A stretch of DNA of 64,000 nt from Atrichornis clamosus (taxonomy: Eukaryota > Chordata > Aves > Passeriformes > Menuridae), in NCBI GenBank assembly GCA_013400975.1, contig WBMZ01011711.1, positions 159,535-223,534 on the forward strand, given 5' to 3'. Each line of letters opens with the position of its first letter. Positions within the stretch are counted from its first letter, which is position 1. Made by a program: the position numbers and the translations under genes. Positions 50,663 to 62,935 of the stretch are shown here, one piece after another. The notes beneath the pieces were generated by a model that was given only the letters and a program-made list of their open reading frames with translations, searched no databases and was not told the origin of the DNA.

Positions 50663-51744
50663 TATGGGAAGAGGTGTGTATTCATGGCCAAGGAGCAGAT
50701 CCCTGCATATTCCCAGCCTCCTCTGCACAACGCAGAGGAACAGAGCACCGTAAATCCTGGGGTGTCTCCGGATTAGGGGCTGTCCCCCGGGAGCACCAGC
50801 CGCTCTGAGATGGTGCTCTTGCAGCTGCACTGCTCCGTACAGCTCTGCTGCTGCCCCTGCTTTATCCCCAGCTCTGTTCCCCATGGATACAGCTGACATT
50901 CCTGACCCGGACAGCCCTGGCACAGGAAGGTGCTGTTGCACCCGCTGGAGGAGGACAGAACAAGCACCTGGTAATGAGCAGCACTCACCTGCTCCAGGTA
51001 CGGATGGATCCTGGATCACAGTGCCGGAGACTCCCAGTGCTCGTCACGCGTGCGTGACTGCGTTAAATTCCCCAAGGAATTGCGAGAGTCTGGGGATCTG
51101 TGCCTGCAAACACAGGCCCAGGCGACAGCAGAGTGCGAGGACACAGAGCCCAACAACTGAGGAAAAGCCTTTAACACACAGACTCACTCAACCCGGTGAT
51201 TAAATGATTAACGAACCATTTCTGGTCTTCCCCAGGTTTTTAAGGCAGTTTCCTTCAGCCATGGGGGTTTCTGGGTTTGTTTGCTTTGCTTTCCTTCAAT
51301 ATTTACACAATGAAGTTTCCTTTGCTTTGCTTTACTTAAATACCGAGGCCTTCCCGCTTTACCGACATAAATATTTGTTTTATTTAAAATCTACTTAGCT
51401 GAAAGATAAACAACAGAGGGAGAAATCAGAAATTACACTGGAATTTAAGAGGAAGAACAGTAATTAACTCTGCCAAGGTGTTAACCTTTTTAAAATGCTG
51501 CCTTTGATGAGCGATGCACTGACACGGATTAATTGTTAAAAAGTCATTTTCTCGATTTTAATCCATTTTTTTTCCTCTCCTTTCCTCATTCCACTTCAGG
51601 TGCACATTTTCCCTTTCCACCCCCCTCTGCTGATGGAGGCAGGGTTTTGAGGGCAGGCCCATGGGGGATCTGAGGGTCAGGGCAACCAGGAAATCCCAGC
51701 AGCCCAAGAAGGCCCCAGAAGGATTTAAGTTTATTGTCTTAAGT

Positions 51745-51812
51745 CTGCAAAGGTGCCTGCCTTGCCTTCAGGATGGGTCCTTTCCAACTCAGTGTGCTCT
51801 GTGCTTCCAGGA
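51745..51812 (+). mobile_element. Possible CR1 3' remnant
   Basis: CCTTCAGGATGGGTCCTTTCCAACTCAGTGTGCTCTGTG resembles the last ~40 bases of a sense CR1. Too short and diverged to be sure. Confidence 0.35.
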
Positions 51813-54800
51813 ACTTACTCTGTCCTTTCTCCATAATTCTCTTAAATGATGAAATGTTAATTGGTGTGTGCCCCAGCACTGCACTCTCAGCGCTGGTGCT
51901 GAGACCCTTTTCTGTCAGGGAAGGGCATCGAGAGGCCAGGCTGAGCTCCCCCTGCTCCTTGCACACTGTCCCCTCTCTGTTGAAACGAGGAAGAAGTCAC
52001 ACTTTTATTCCTGACACCTGCCACAGAGTTTAAGCACTGTAATTATTTCTCTGCTAACAGCAGGTGTTACACCCATTATATGCAATTTTGGAGGCTTAGT
52101 TCCCACTGCAGCCCGCAGTATCCCTGCACAATGTCGGAATGGAATAAAACCCACATATTTTTTCAAGATGAAATAACACAGACACAACGTGGACCTGAAA
52201 CACCCTGTGTGTTTTTCCCAACAGAAATGGTGAAATTATCACTAAAGCCTTCTCCCCTCTCCAAGCAGATACAGGACGTTTTTACAAAGGTCCTGATTTC
52301 GCAGCGGCAGGGAGCGGTCGGGCCACAGCGCTGAGTGGTGTTTCCGGGGCTGAGAGCGCCTCGGGAGGAGGCCTTAGCTCTGCAGGTGCCTGTCCTGCAG
52401 CACTGCTCAGCCTCCCAGCACGAGCGAGCCGAGCGGCTCTGCCAGGGGCACCCCTGCGGCTCCACAGGCACCTTTCCAGGCATTCCACCCACCACTGCTT
52501 TAATCGTGAAGAGACTCTCAAGTGCACATTTCCCTTTTCATTTCCGGGTGCTGCACAGGCCCACAGGACTGCGGAACCACGGCCAGGACACGGAGCCACG
52601 GGCAGCACATCCCCTCTGGAGCAAAGGCAGGCGCTGGCTGAACCAAAATTGTCCCTGAGAGCACCAGTGGGACGTCAGACCCTCAGGAAGGCAAAAGCAG
52701 GGCTCCTGCGAGGCAGCAGGTGAGTGGCAGAGACACTTGGGATTAAAGGCGGGTGCCCTGCAGAGCAGCAGGCGGCCTCTCCCACCCCTCCATCCCCAGC
52801 TCCTCACGTCCCCATTCCCCAGGGGATGCTCCAGGAGATGCTGCTGGCCACCGGGAGCTGCAGTGCCCAGGGCATTTTGTCACCTGGATGTGGTGAGGGC
52901 TGCCCCTCTTCCTCACACCCCTTCTGCTGAGCCCCACGGGGAAAAGATGTGGGAATCCACCAGAGCAACTCCAATACACAAGTAATGCAAACCTGCAGGA
53001 GCTCTTTAAAACACTCCTGGGCCTCCAGCCTCAAATATAAATTAGCAGGTGGGTGTTAATGTATTTTCTCCCTTCTGTCACAATGATGGATTTTTCACTT
53101 TAAAGATAAGACGGTGCCTGATAGAGCCAAATATTGACAGAGGAGATAAAGAGGCCTGTTATGATAATGGGCATAATGAAATGCTGTTTATAAAAGTATA
53201 GCTGGGAATACAGAACTTTCCCTACTGTGGAATATCGATCCCCTCAAAAGAAATAAAATTAGCTTTCTTCTGCCTGCTGTACCTGTATTTTATACCTGCA
53301 GGAGAAACAACTTTTAAAAACAAAGATCTCAAATTTTGTCACTTGCTGATTCTTTGCTTTCAGTGCTGTCAGTTGGCTCCCAGTTCAGCAATGTCCAAAC
53401 ACAGAGTTTCTGGGGAAGCCCCACTGCTGGTGAGCAGCCCCCGTGCCCCTCCCTGCCAGAGCACAAGAGCCACTCCAGAGGCCTCTCCAAGACCCCGTTC
53501 CCAGCTGTCCCACACAACTCCTGTGTAGAAAAGGGTTCTATAAAATATACAGCATATATGGTTAAAAATGGTCACATAAAATACAAAACATAACCAAAAC
53601 TGCCTAATAACTCCAGAGAAAGTCTGCCAGGCTCTGTCAGATGAAACTCCATCGTCTCAAACCTCCCTGGAGTTTTCCTCTGTAATCCATCACTAAAATG
53701 AAATTATATCAGTTACCATAGAAACATCTTGACCAATAGCCTGATTTTTTTTTCCACAGGAAGTGAAATATTGTTCCATTCACACCCCAACCTGTCCATC
53801 TGTCAAGGCTGGTTTGGCTAAGTTCATGTTCTGCTCACTCACCCGCTTGGCAAGAGGCAAAATTTTCAATTTTCCTCCAGTTCCCTGTTAGAGCCATTAT
53901 TTCTGCTATTGCTCCTTTTTCTTCTCTTTTATGAATAAACTGCTGAGTAACATGGAACTGTTCAGAGAAAAAGTAATGAATGGTGGAACCACACACTGAT
54001 GTATCCACGTCGGGCTCTCCATGTCCATTGGAAATTGTTTGATCTTGGGATTCTACTCCCACTTTATAGCAAAGAAGTCACATCTAACAGCAAAGCTAAT
54101 TCTGGGAGGAGGAGTGGCGTATTTACTCTGAGGCCGCAGTCTTTGAAGAAGCCCATGGCAATAAATCCCAGGCCCAGAGGGACGAGGTCTGAGCCCCGGG
54201 TTCCTCCAGGGAATTCAGAGCCGGGATTTTTGGGGAAAGCTGAAACACACCAAGACACTTCCTTCACCTCCTCAAGACCATCCTGGGGTTCCTCAGTTTG
54301 TGGCAGTAACATTTCTCTGTGGACACACCTTTACTGGGTCTTTACATCCTTCATCCCAGCAGACACCTGGCCAGACTCTCCCATGGGAATTCCCAGAGCT
54401 GCTCCGTCAGCACTGACTGGGACACCCCCATCTGCATACAGCACGTTTTTCATCTCACACAATTGTTCAGATTTATGGTGTGACTGCAGACATAAATCGT
54501 CCCCATTCACCAACCCCAGCTCGCCGCCATGTGTTATTTCAGGAGGCTGAGTTTTTATATAGTTGTATTTTTTTATGTCCAAGGCACTACAAAACTTCTG
54601 TTTTCAATCCAAACAAAGCCTGTTCTGAACCTTTTTTTTGCTTAGAGATTGTATTTCAACAGCTTGTTTAAAATTAAAACCTAAAGGAGGAATCATAAGA
54701 AGCCTGATTTATTATTAATCACAGGGGAAGATAAATGTTTTCAATCACTTTACGTCTACAGAGCACTGCAGATCCCACCATAACTCTGACGGCTCAGGGA

Positions 54801-55238
54801 GCTCCCTGGGCATTTTCATCTTCAATACCCGGGAGACAAAATCATGGCAGTGCTGGGAAGTGATGAGTAGGGATCAGCATTCAAACAGGAGGAAAGGCTG
54901 AGTGTTAGAGCTGGCTGGGATGTGCTGGGCTCCTGTTGAGGTGCAAGGGTCACTCTTGGGAGGAATTGCACCAAAGCATTGGGTTTCTTCAGTATTTTCA
55001 ACGCAGTTAAAACCTAGAGGGCATTAAAGGTGTGTAAAAGAGCTGGTTTGGGTTTGGTGCATGGAGGCAGAGATAACACACAGGGGCTGATAAAGCCTCT
55101 GACTCTGTGCAGCAAATGCAATTTCACACTGCAATATTTTGCCATTGGTGAAATCAATCTCAGAGATCAGAGTGCTTTGGTCACTCCAAGGTTTCTAATG
55201 GGGTGGCTGAGTTTTGGGCTGATTCCCATTAATTCTCA

Positions 55239-55385
55239 AGAAAAAAACCCCAAAATCCCCCCAAAAAACCCCCCAAACCCCCAAAACCACAACACAAAAA
55301 CCAAGCAAAATTAAAGAACACACAAAACCCCAACAGCCAACAACAACAACAACAAAAATGCACACAAAAAACCCCCAAAACCAAG
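55239..55385. repeat. A/C-rich tract with minus-strand G-quadruplex motif
   Basis: Almost purely A and C on the plus strand. C runs at 55248-55251, 55257-55262, 55269-55274 and 55278-55282 have spacers of 5, 6 and 3 bases. They give four G4-G6 runs on the minus strand, which fits the standard quadruplex pattern. CAACAACAACAAC follows near 55338-55353. Confidence 0.88.
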
Positions 55386-56671
55386 AAGACCCGAGAAGCA
55401 CAGGAAGCAAAGCAGAGGGATCAGCAGCTGGGAACACCAATGCATCATCACAGCCACTCTGAGCATTCATCAGTGTAAAAATCACAGTTCTCCAACCTGT
55501 CAGATTCATTCCCGTTTTGCCTGTCCTGCCGTCTGTGCATCTGCCATTCCCAACACACACAGCACTGAGCAATCCAATTTATTGTTCGCATCTGCTTGGG
55601 GCCTTTAGGTGGGTGCTGAGGTTTGGGTCAGAAGTTCCCGCTGGTGTGAGGGTGGGGTTGTGCGGAGACCACAGATCCAGAGCAGTCACATATGGGGCAC
55701 CTGCCCCAAAAACCAGAGCTGAGCCTCCCAGGGTGCAGCCCTCGTGCTCCTTGGTGCCTGGGACGGGTGTGAACACTGCCCTGGCGAGTGACTGGGAACA
55801 AGGAGAAGCAGCTGCTGCTTCCTCTGGGAACAGACCGTGGCTGGGAATGGCTCCTGCTCCCCACGCCGGCACCGGGGCTGCTTCACCACGCTGGGGCTGC
55901 ACAGCTCCTGGAAAGGACAGAGTTAACTCCTCTTGGGTTTCAATTGGCCTCTTTTCCAGCATTATGTGCCCTGTTTACTGCCCAAGCTGCAGCATTAACA
56001 TACTGAATTACCTTAATTTCCCCAGAGCTGTTTATTTGGACATTGGGTGAGACATTATGGTCATTATTGGGCTGATGCTGCACCAAAAATTCCTTTCTAC
56101 TGAGCAGCAGTAAAACTTCTCCACATGAACTGCATGTTCCCAGTATCGGGTGTTTCTTCCACAACACTTAAAAAATAGGATTAAGTGCTTTTGTTTTCAA
56201 ATACACTCTAAATGCTGACCTGGAAGGAAACCACGAGGCCCCAAAGCCGTTTGCCAACGTGTGCCGCAAGCACGGCAAGGACGGGCTTTGTTTTCATCAA
56301 GTATTCAGCACTTCATGAAACTTTAAAATGGAAAAATGAGGGAATACTCCGAAGTGCAGGATTAAAAGTGAAGGTTTGAGTTCTGCACAGCGTCTGGCAC
56401 CTGGAGTGCTGGGATGAGCAGCTCCCTCTGGGTCCAACAGCATCCGGGGAGCCCAGGGAGGCACAGCCCGGCTGAGAGGCTCCAGAGGTTCCTCCCCCAC
56501 CCCTTGCCAGCCGCTAACTCTCATCAAAATGAAGTGAAATCATCATAACTGCAGGTACTGCCAGTTCAGCCGGAGCACCTGGAATATCTGCATCCTCCTG
56601 CCTTAAATATTTCCTGTGAGACAGTAACTGCAGGGGATCCTCCTCCTTGAGCCAATCCATTCCTGCAGAAC

Positions 56672-56755
56672 AGCCAAGGACACCTTCCCCTATCCCAGGT
56701 TCTTCCAAACCCTGTCCAACCTGGCCTTGGGCACTTCCAGGGATGGGGAGTCCAA
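56672..56755 (-). mobile_element. CR1 LINE remnant
   Basis: AGCCAAGGACACCTTCCCCTATCCCAGGTTCTTCC..GTCCAACCTGGCCTTGGGCACTTCCAGGGATGGGG. Complement of a CR1 3' end lacking its first ~70 bases. Confidence 0.82.
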
Positions 56756-58628
56756 TAGTTTAGTAATGACACTTACATTAGGACTTGCTTTAGCAGCACC
56801 ATGGGACAGGATTTAAGGACCAGCAAGGAATTTGCTCCTGGGTGTGCTGGGCACGGGAGGTCAGCTGGAAGCAGAGGACACAAGATAAAAACCTGTAAAT
56901 GCTGTGCCCAGCTCCGAGGAGCAGCAGATGACCCCATCTGGGGGCTGCTGGATGTGTACAGACACAAACCAGAACCACATCTCTGAGGTTCTGCTCCACC
57001 AGAGAACAGGCAATTAAAACTGCCCTCCCCCGGCTGATATTCAATACCTCATTTCAATCTTGTAACAAAGTTCAATTAATGACCTTGGGAAAGTTTTCTA
57101 AAATTTAATGCTGCTTCCCTGCAATGCTTTTTATGACTTTTCTTCCTGCACAGCCTTTCTTCTTTCCTTTGAATCCAGGCAATATTAAGGAAATATTATC
57201 TTTGTAAATGCAGGTGAAGTTGATGATATTATTGATTTCAGATAGCTGCCAGTTCAAGACAAATTTCCACATCAGTCTGGAGGTACAGAACAAAGATTTC
57301 CAATGTACTAAATTATTCAGCACAGTCCTTCGTCCATGGAGGGGAGGGAAATGTCTGTGGGGAGGAGCAGGGCTGAGGTGCCAAGGCACTGAGTGACCCC
57401 AGGGAAAAGAGGAGCAGGTGGGAGCTGAGCACACGGACAGAGCAGAACAGGGGAAATTCAGAATAAGTGAATTTTACTTCTTCAGCCTCCATCCTGTCCC
57501 TGCCCCAGCCATTCGCTGGAGCCATCCCAAGCACCCTCCAGAACAAACACCATTGGCTTTGAGACCTGATTTTGTTTCTCTGTTCCTCAAATGTGAAAAG
57601 CTGGGTACACAAACTCCTGGTGCTTCCCCTGCCAGCTCTGGGAGCCGCCTGCTCCATCCTGGGGGCCTGAGTTGTGTTCCCCAAATAATCATCCAACCCC
57701 TTACTGGAGAGATCCCTTCTTCACCACCGCGTTGTGCCTCACTGCTGAGACACTTCCCAATCTGAAAGCACTTAATGAGATCATTTGCAGAGAGCTTTAA
57801 CGAGCTCCAGCCCTCTCTTGGCTCCATCCCACCATGGCAGTGCTGACTCCCTGCAGCCACTTTCACAGGTACAATTTGGTCCTAGAAATTGGGTAGTTTT
57901 TTTAAAAGCACTGCAGTCTAAATCATGTCATATTCTCAGTGAAACATTCGGAGAGTAAATGTAGAGTCTTGGAGAGAAAAATGTTACTCACGATTTTCAC
58001 ATAATGGAGCTGCAGCATAAAAACGCCCTGGGCTGAGTAATTGTGAAAGTGGAGCCAAAAATAAAACCCTGAATTTTTTCCCAAAGTGAATTTCAGACTC
58101 CCATATCCATGGCAAGAATAAAAGTTTAATTTCCATCAATATAAAAGGATTACAGCTTAGATTTGCATGGATTGTCACACTGCTTGGCTCCAACAGCCCA
58201 AGTTCCTGGATGATGCCTCGGCGGAGGTTGGCCCACACAGCCAGCTGCCACGGCAGGAAACGGCAAAATCTAAAATCCCATATTTTTTTCATTTGTTTGG
58301 TCCTCTCTAATGTCCATGTTTAGGTAGAAACTACACATTCATTAAAGGATTTAATTCCTTTTTTTCCAGTGGCAGAGCTGAAAGAGCTGAGCAGAGCCAC
58401 TGCCCGGGAGCTGCCTGGCTGGCACAGGGCTCAGCCCCTCCTGAGCCTGAGGAAAACAGAAACCAGAGAAAGCACTCAGAAATTCCAGCACAAATTATTA
58501 AACAGAGAATCAGTGCCACAGTCTGAAAGGGCACCTGCCACCAGATCTGTCCCCACACCACCACAACCTGCAGGCCCAGCCCTCAAAGGGCTGCACTAAA
58601 CATCCTCATCAGCTTGTGCATGGAGGCC

Positions 58629-58915
58629 AGAGAATCCCAGGATCACTGAGGCTGGAAAAGCCCTCCCAGCCCATGGAGTCCCAGCCGTGCCCCAGCCCCA
58701 CCTTGTCCCCAGCCCAGAGCTCCGAGTGCCACGTCCAGGCCTTCCTTGGGCACCTCCAGGGATGGCGACTCCAAACCTCCTTGGGCAGCCCCTGCCAAGG
58801 CCTGGCCACCCTTTCCAGGTAGGAATTCCTCCTGGTGTCCAACCTGAGCTCCCCTGGCACAGCCTGAGGCCATTTCCTCTCATCCTGTCCCTTGTTGCCT
58901 GGAGGAAGAGGCCAA
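58629..58915 (-). mobile_element. CR1 LINE 3' fragment
   Basis: CAGAGAATCCCAGGATCACTGAGGCTGGAAAAGCCC..CCACGTCCAGGCCTTCCTTGGGCACCTCCAGGGATGG..TTCCTCCTGGTGTCCAACCTGAGC. Same subfamily as 60590-60726, with which it shares a nearly identical ~65-bp stretch. Confidence 0.88.
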
Positions 58916-60589
58916 CCCCCACCCCTACAAGTTACCTGGTCTGGCAAAGGCACCTGGGCTAAGGAAGCTTTGCTGGGTATTTTTCCTCCTTTTTCCCTTT
59001 GGTTTCCAAGCAAAAGCAACTCTCACAAACTAGGAACAGCTTTTGCCACGTTTCAAGCAAGTACAGGGACTCCAAGCTCAAATTGCTCTAATAATTTATT
59101 CTGGTCTTGAAATCCCCGGGGTTATTTCACAGAAAATGTATTTTAAGTTGTTTGGCTCCAAAATGACAAGATAACAGACGATACATATTCATTTTCTCCC
59201 CCAAGATGGTGATGAGATGTTACAAAATAAAGCAGCAGATCCTCCCTCCCCAAACAGGCAACTCCTGGCTTTATCTCCCCGATAGCACCCGAATTGTGCT
59301 GCCATTTATCTTGAGGGGGTGTTTATGGCAGGGATTGTTTGCAGCTGGAGCTACAAGGCATGAAACAAACTGATAATGGAACTTTCTTTTGAAGCTTATT
59401 CTTTGGCGGTGGCATTTTTCTTTTTTCCTTTATGAGCTTCATGACAGCCAAGCAGTAATTTCCTTTCTGTATTTTAGCACAAACAACAGATTAGTGTCAC
59501 ACTGTTTGCTGGGAGGTTTTGCTTGCTGCTTGCATGAGCACTTGTTGGTGTTTGGCGGGTTCCAAATAAATAATGTGGTCATTCATAAAGATAAAAAGCA
59601 GAAACATCTTCCTGGCACGGCAGAACGCGCTGCAGCACAGATCCTGAATGTGCTGTGAAACCACAGACAGAGGTGAATAATGGGATTTGAAATCTGAATC
59701 ACCAAACACACGGGCCAGGGCTTTGTCTTCTCTAACAGACACAGCACAGCCCTGGGCTCTGCACACACCAGAACCCAACGGCGACCAAAATGTAACAGAA
59801 ATTAACAGCATAAATCACAAACAGTAAATTATTTATTTGTGGAGTACACGGAATACAGAATATAACCTCATAGAAAAAATTACTCTAATTTTTGCCCTTC
59901 TTCACACAAAAATGAATTATTTTTTCATACTTTCAGTAATATCACTGCGAGAAGCCACCAGGAAACATTGCATGGCAGTTGCTCCTGTTTCTCTGACACG
60001 TCTCTTGAAGGCAAAGTTTCCTATTCTTCCTCTCCTCCTCCATCATTGAAAAGCCAAGCTCCTGTTCTATTTCCTCCAGTGGTCCCAAAGCAAATGCACC
60101 TCGCCCGAGTTTGGTTCCCCTGCTCGCTCACCAGGCTTTGCAAGGCTTGGCATCCTCACCGTGAGCTAATGCTGCTCTTGTAAATCTCTCCTCCGGCATC
60201 TGCTGCCAGAGGATTTCCTGGAGCACAGCCAGGCCCTGACGCTGCCCCAGCTCGTGGCCAGCCCAGCCCTGCCCACGATGGCACAACCTGCCAACATCAT
60301 CCCCGGCCAGCTCAGCCGTACTGAACCCACTGCCAAACAGAGCAGCCTTGGCGTGGAACCTCCCGTGTTAAACAAAGCCCTGGAAAGATCTCCTTCTGGC
60401 ACTGAGAAGGATGACAGAGTTTCATGGGTTCTGTGAGAACGTGGCCAGTGCAGCAGCTCTGGAGGTGCAGGAGGAGCTGGTGACCCTGGAGTGGTGACAG
60501 GCACCGACTGCTGGGGAGGGATAAGTGACAGCACAGCACTCACAGGCGAGGGGCAGCCAGCCAGGACCAACCAGCAGAGCACAACAACC

Positions 60590-60726
60590 CCAGAATCCCA
60601 CAATCCCTGAGGTTGGAAGAGACCTCCAGGACCATCGAGTCCAAGCTGTGCCCAATCCCCACCTTGTCCCCAGCCCAGAGCTCTGAGTGCCACGTCCAGG
60701 CCTTCCTTGGGCACCTGCAGGGAGGT
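60590..60726 (-). mobile_element. CR1 LINE 3' fragment
   Basis: CCAGAATCCCACAATCCCTGAGGTTGGAAGAGACCTCCAGGACCATCGAGTCC..CCACGTCCAGGCCTTCCTTGGGCACCTGCAGGGA. Complement of a CR1 3' end. Confidence 0.88.
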
Positions 60727-62769
60727 GAAGATGAACATCAGCACAGGGAAAGGGCGGAGATGAGCAGCCCAGGGCTGGGAGAGTCTGGAGGAAGGTGGGA
60801 AGCGCTGCTGTGCTCAACAGCTGGAACCACAGCTGCTGCTCCCATCCTCAGAGCTCACCGCAGTAAAAATTCCAGCAGGAGAGTCCTGAGCTGGAAGCAC
60901 AGGCACAGAGGTGACACCCTGGAGCGTGCAGAGGCTTTAGAAAGGCCCTCCCTGCCAGGGTGTCCCTTGTTTGGTGGAACACGGCTCAGAGGGCTCCGAG
61001 CCTGCTCTGCGCTGCAGCTCAGCAGCTGCTCCCACTCCAGAGCACTTCCGCCGCTCTGTCAAGGCATCCAAGGGACTGGAAATCTGAGCAGTTGGTTTGG
61101 GAAATGGATATTTCATTAGAGGCACAGCTCATGATAAATGGAAGCTTTCCTGCTGCCATCCCTGGGAATACCAATGAGCTCCAAAGCAAAGTGCCTGGGA
61201 AGGGGGGCAGCAATGGCCCCTGGAATGCTGACAGGGAAGGCTGGAGGCTGTGGCAGGTGGCTCTGTCCCGGCTCCCTGTGCAGGTGTTTCCATGGGGAGG
61301 CTGCTGGCCGCTCCCCCCGCTCTCCACAGGGATACATCCAGCCCACAGCTGCCCCAGCAGTTCCTGGTGGGACTGGAATTGTCCCACAGACACGGCAAAA
61401 CCACTGGGATTTTGGGCAGTCACCGACTCACAGAACATTCAGGTGGGTGAAGATTAAGAACCTTCTTGGCCCAGGTGCTCTCCTGACCCCTCCCAGGTGG
61501 ATTTGGGTCAGGGTCAGTCCAGGGTCCACAGTTTTGTGCCACCACGAGCAAAGACAATTAAAAAAATGGATTGATCTGCAGAGAGAACTCTTAATATCAT
61601 CTGAGATACAGATTACTTGAGTCTTGATCAATAGCCAAGAAATAATTGAAGATGTGTTCCCACAGTTGAGCACGCTGTGCTCCTCATGCCCAAGACACTT
61701 TGGTGGCTTTGACTGATATGGAATGAAAGGGAAGCAAATGAGCCACCATCTGCACAGAGCTGTTTGATGTATGTGGTTTTATTAAGATCCAAAACAGCTC
61801 CTAAAAATAGGGGGTGGGGTTTTCTCTGCACACCAATACAAGATACACACGTAGTGACTGGAAAAAAATAAAGCAAAAGGCGACTTTTAAAGACCACCAG
61901 AAAAATGATTTACAACTTCTACAAACTTCACATTTTAAAAATAAAGTACTACAAAATTCCCTTTGAAGTAGATAAAAGGAAATTAAGAATAAACGTTTCT
62001 CAATTTTCTCTACATTGAAATAAACAACTGAAGTAGGGGTTTTTGGGTGGTTTCTTTGGGGGGGGATTTTTTTTTTTATTATTTAAGTAAAAATCCAAAG
62101 TGGGGATCCAGAAGCTCCAGTGACACCTTGGGGGCCCAGGGGAGCACCCGAGCCGTGGCAGGGCTGCAGCAGACGCAGCTCTGCTGTCCTGACATCCCGA
62201 GCAGCTCCACACGGGCACTGCCACAGCAACGCAGCAGCAGCCTCCCAGGCTGCCCAGAAACCCTCACCAAACCCACACGGATGTCAGAGTCAGGCTCTTT
62301 TCTTCATTAAAATTTGCCAATTACCTGGAGGCCCAGCATCTTATTTTCAAGTACAGCAGATGGTTATGTCTGTATTATTTTTAAAAGGTGTTGGTTACCC
62401 AAAGGAGACTGACCCTGGGAGACTTTTATCCAAGTGCTGCTGCTGTGTCCAGACCAGGGACCCCGTGTGCCACGGGACCCAAACCGCCAGGATCTGGCTG
62501 CACGTGCACCCCTCAGCACAGGTGGATCCCAAAAGTGTGGCAGGGAAGGCTGGAGGATAACGAAAAGTTTGTGTCGCCTGCAGGATGGTTCAGCAGAAGG
62601 AAAGGCAGAAGTGTGGTGACACTGAGATAAGAGAGTTACCATGGCTGGCAGTGCAGAGTCAGGCCAGCACAGAGACCCCCCAAAAGCAAAAGCCGCTCCC
62701 CGGCCTTGGGTCAGTGTCCCCACGGCTGCGAGGGAGGGTCCTGTCCCCACGGCCAGGGACGCAGGAACT

Positions 62770-62935
62770 GCAGAACCAGGGAATTGCTTAGGGTGGAAAA
62801 GCCATCCCAGACCACCAAGTCCGACCATTCCCAGCACCGCCACGGCCAGCACTGACCGTGTCCCCAGGTGCCACATCCACAGGGCTTCTAAATCCCCCCA
62901 GGGATGGGGGCTGCACCCCTGCCCTGGGCAGCTCT
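62770..62935 (-). mobile_element. CR1 LINE 3' fragment
   Basis: GCAGAACCAGGGAATTGCTTAGGGTGGAAAAGCCATCCCAGACCACCAAGTCC..CCCCCAGGGATGGGGGCTGCACCCCTGCCCTGGGCAG. Complement of a decayed CR1 3' end. Confidence 0.8.
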
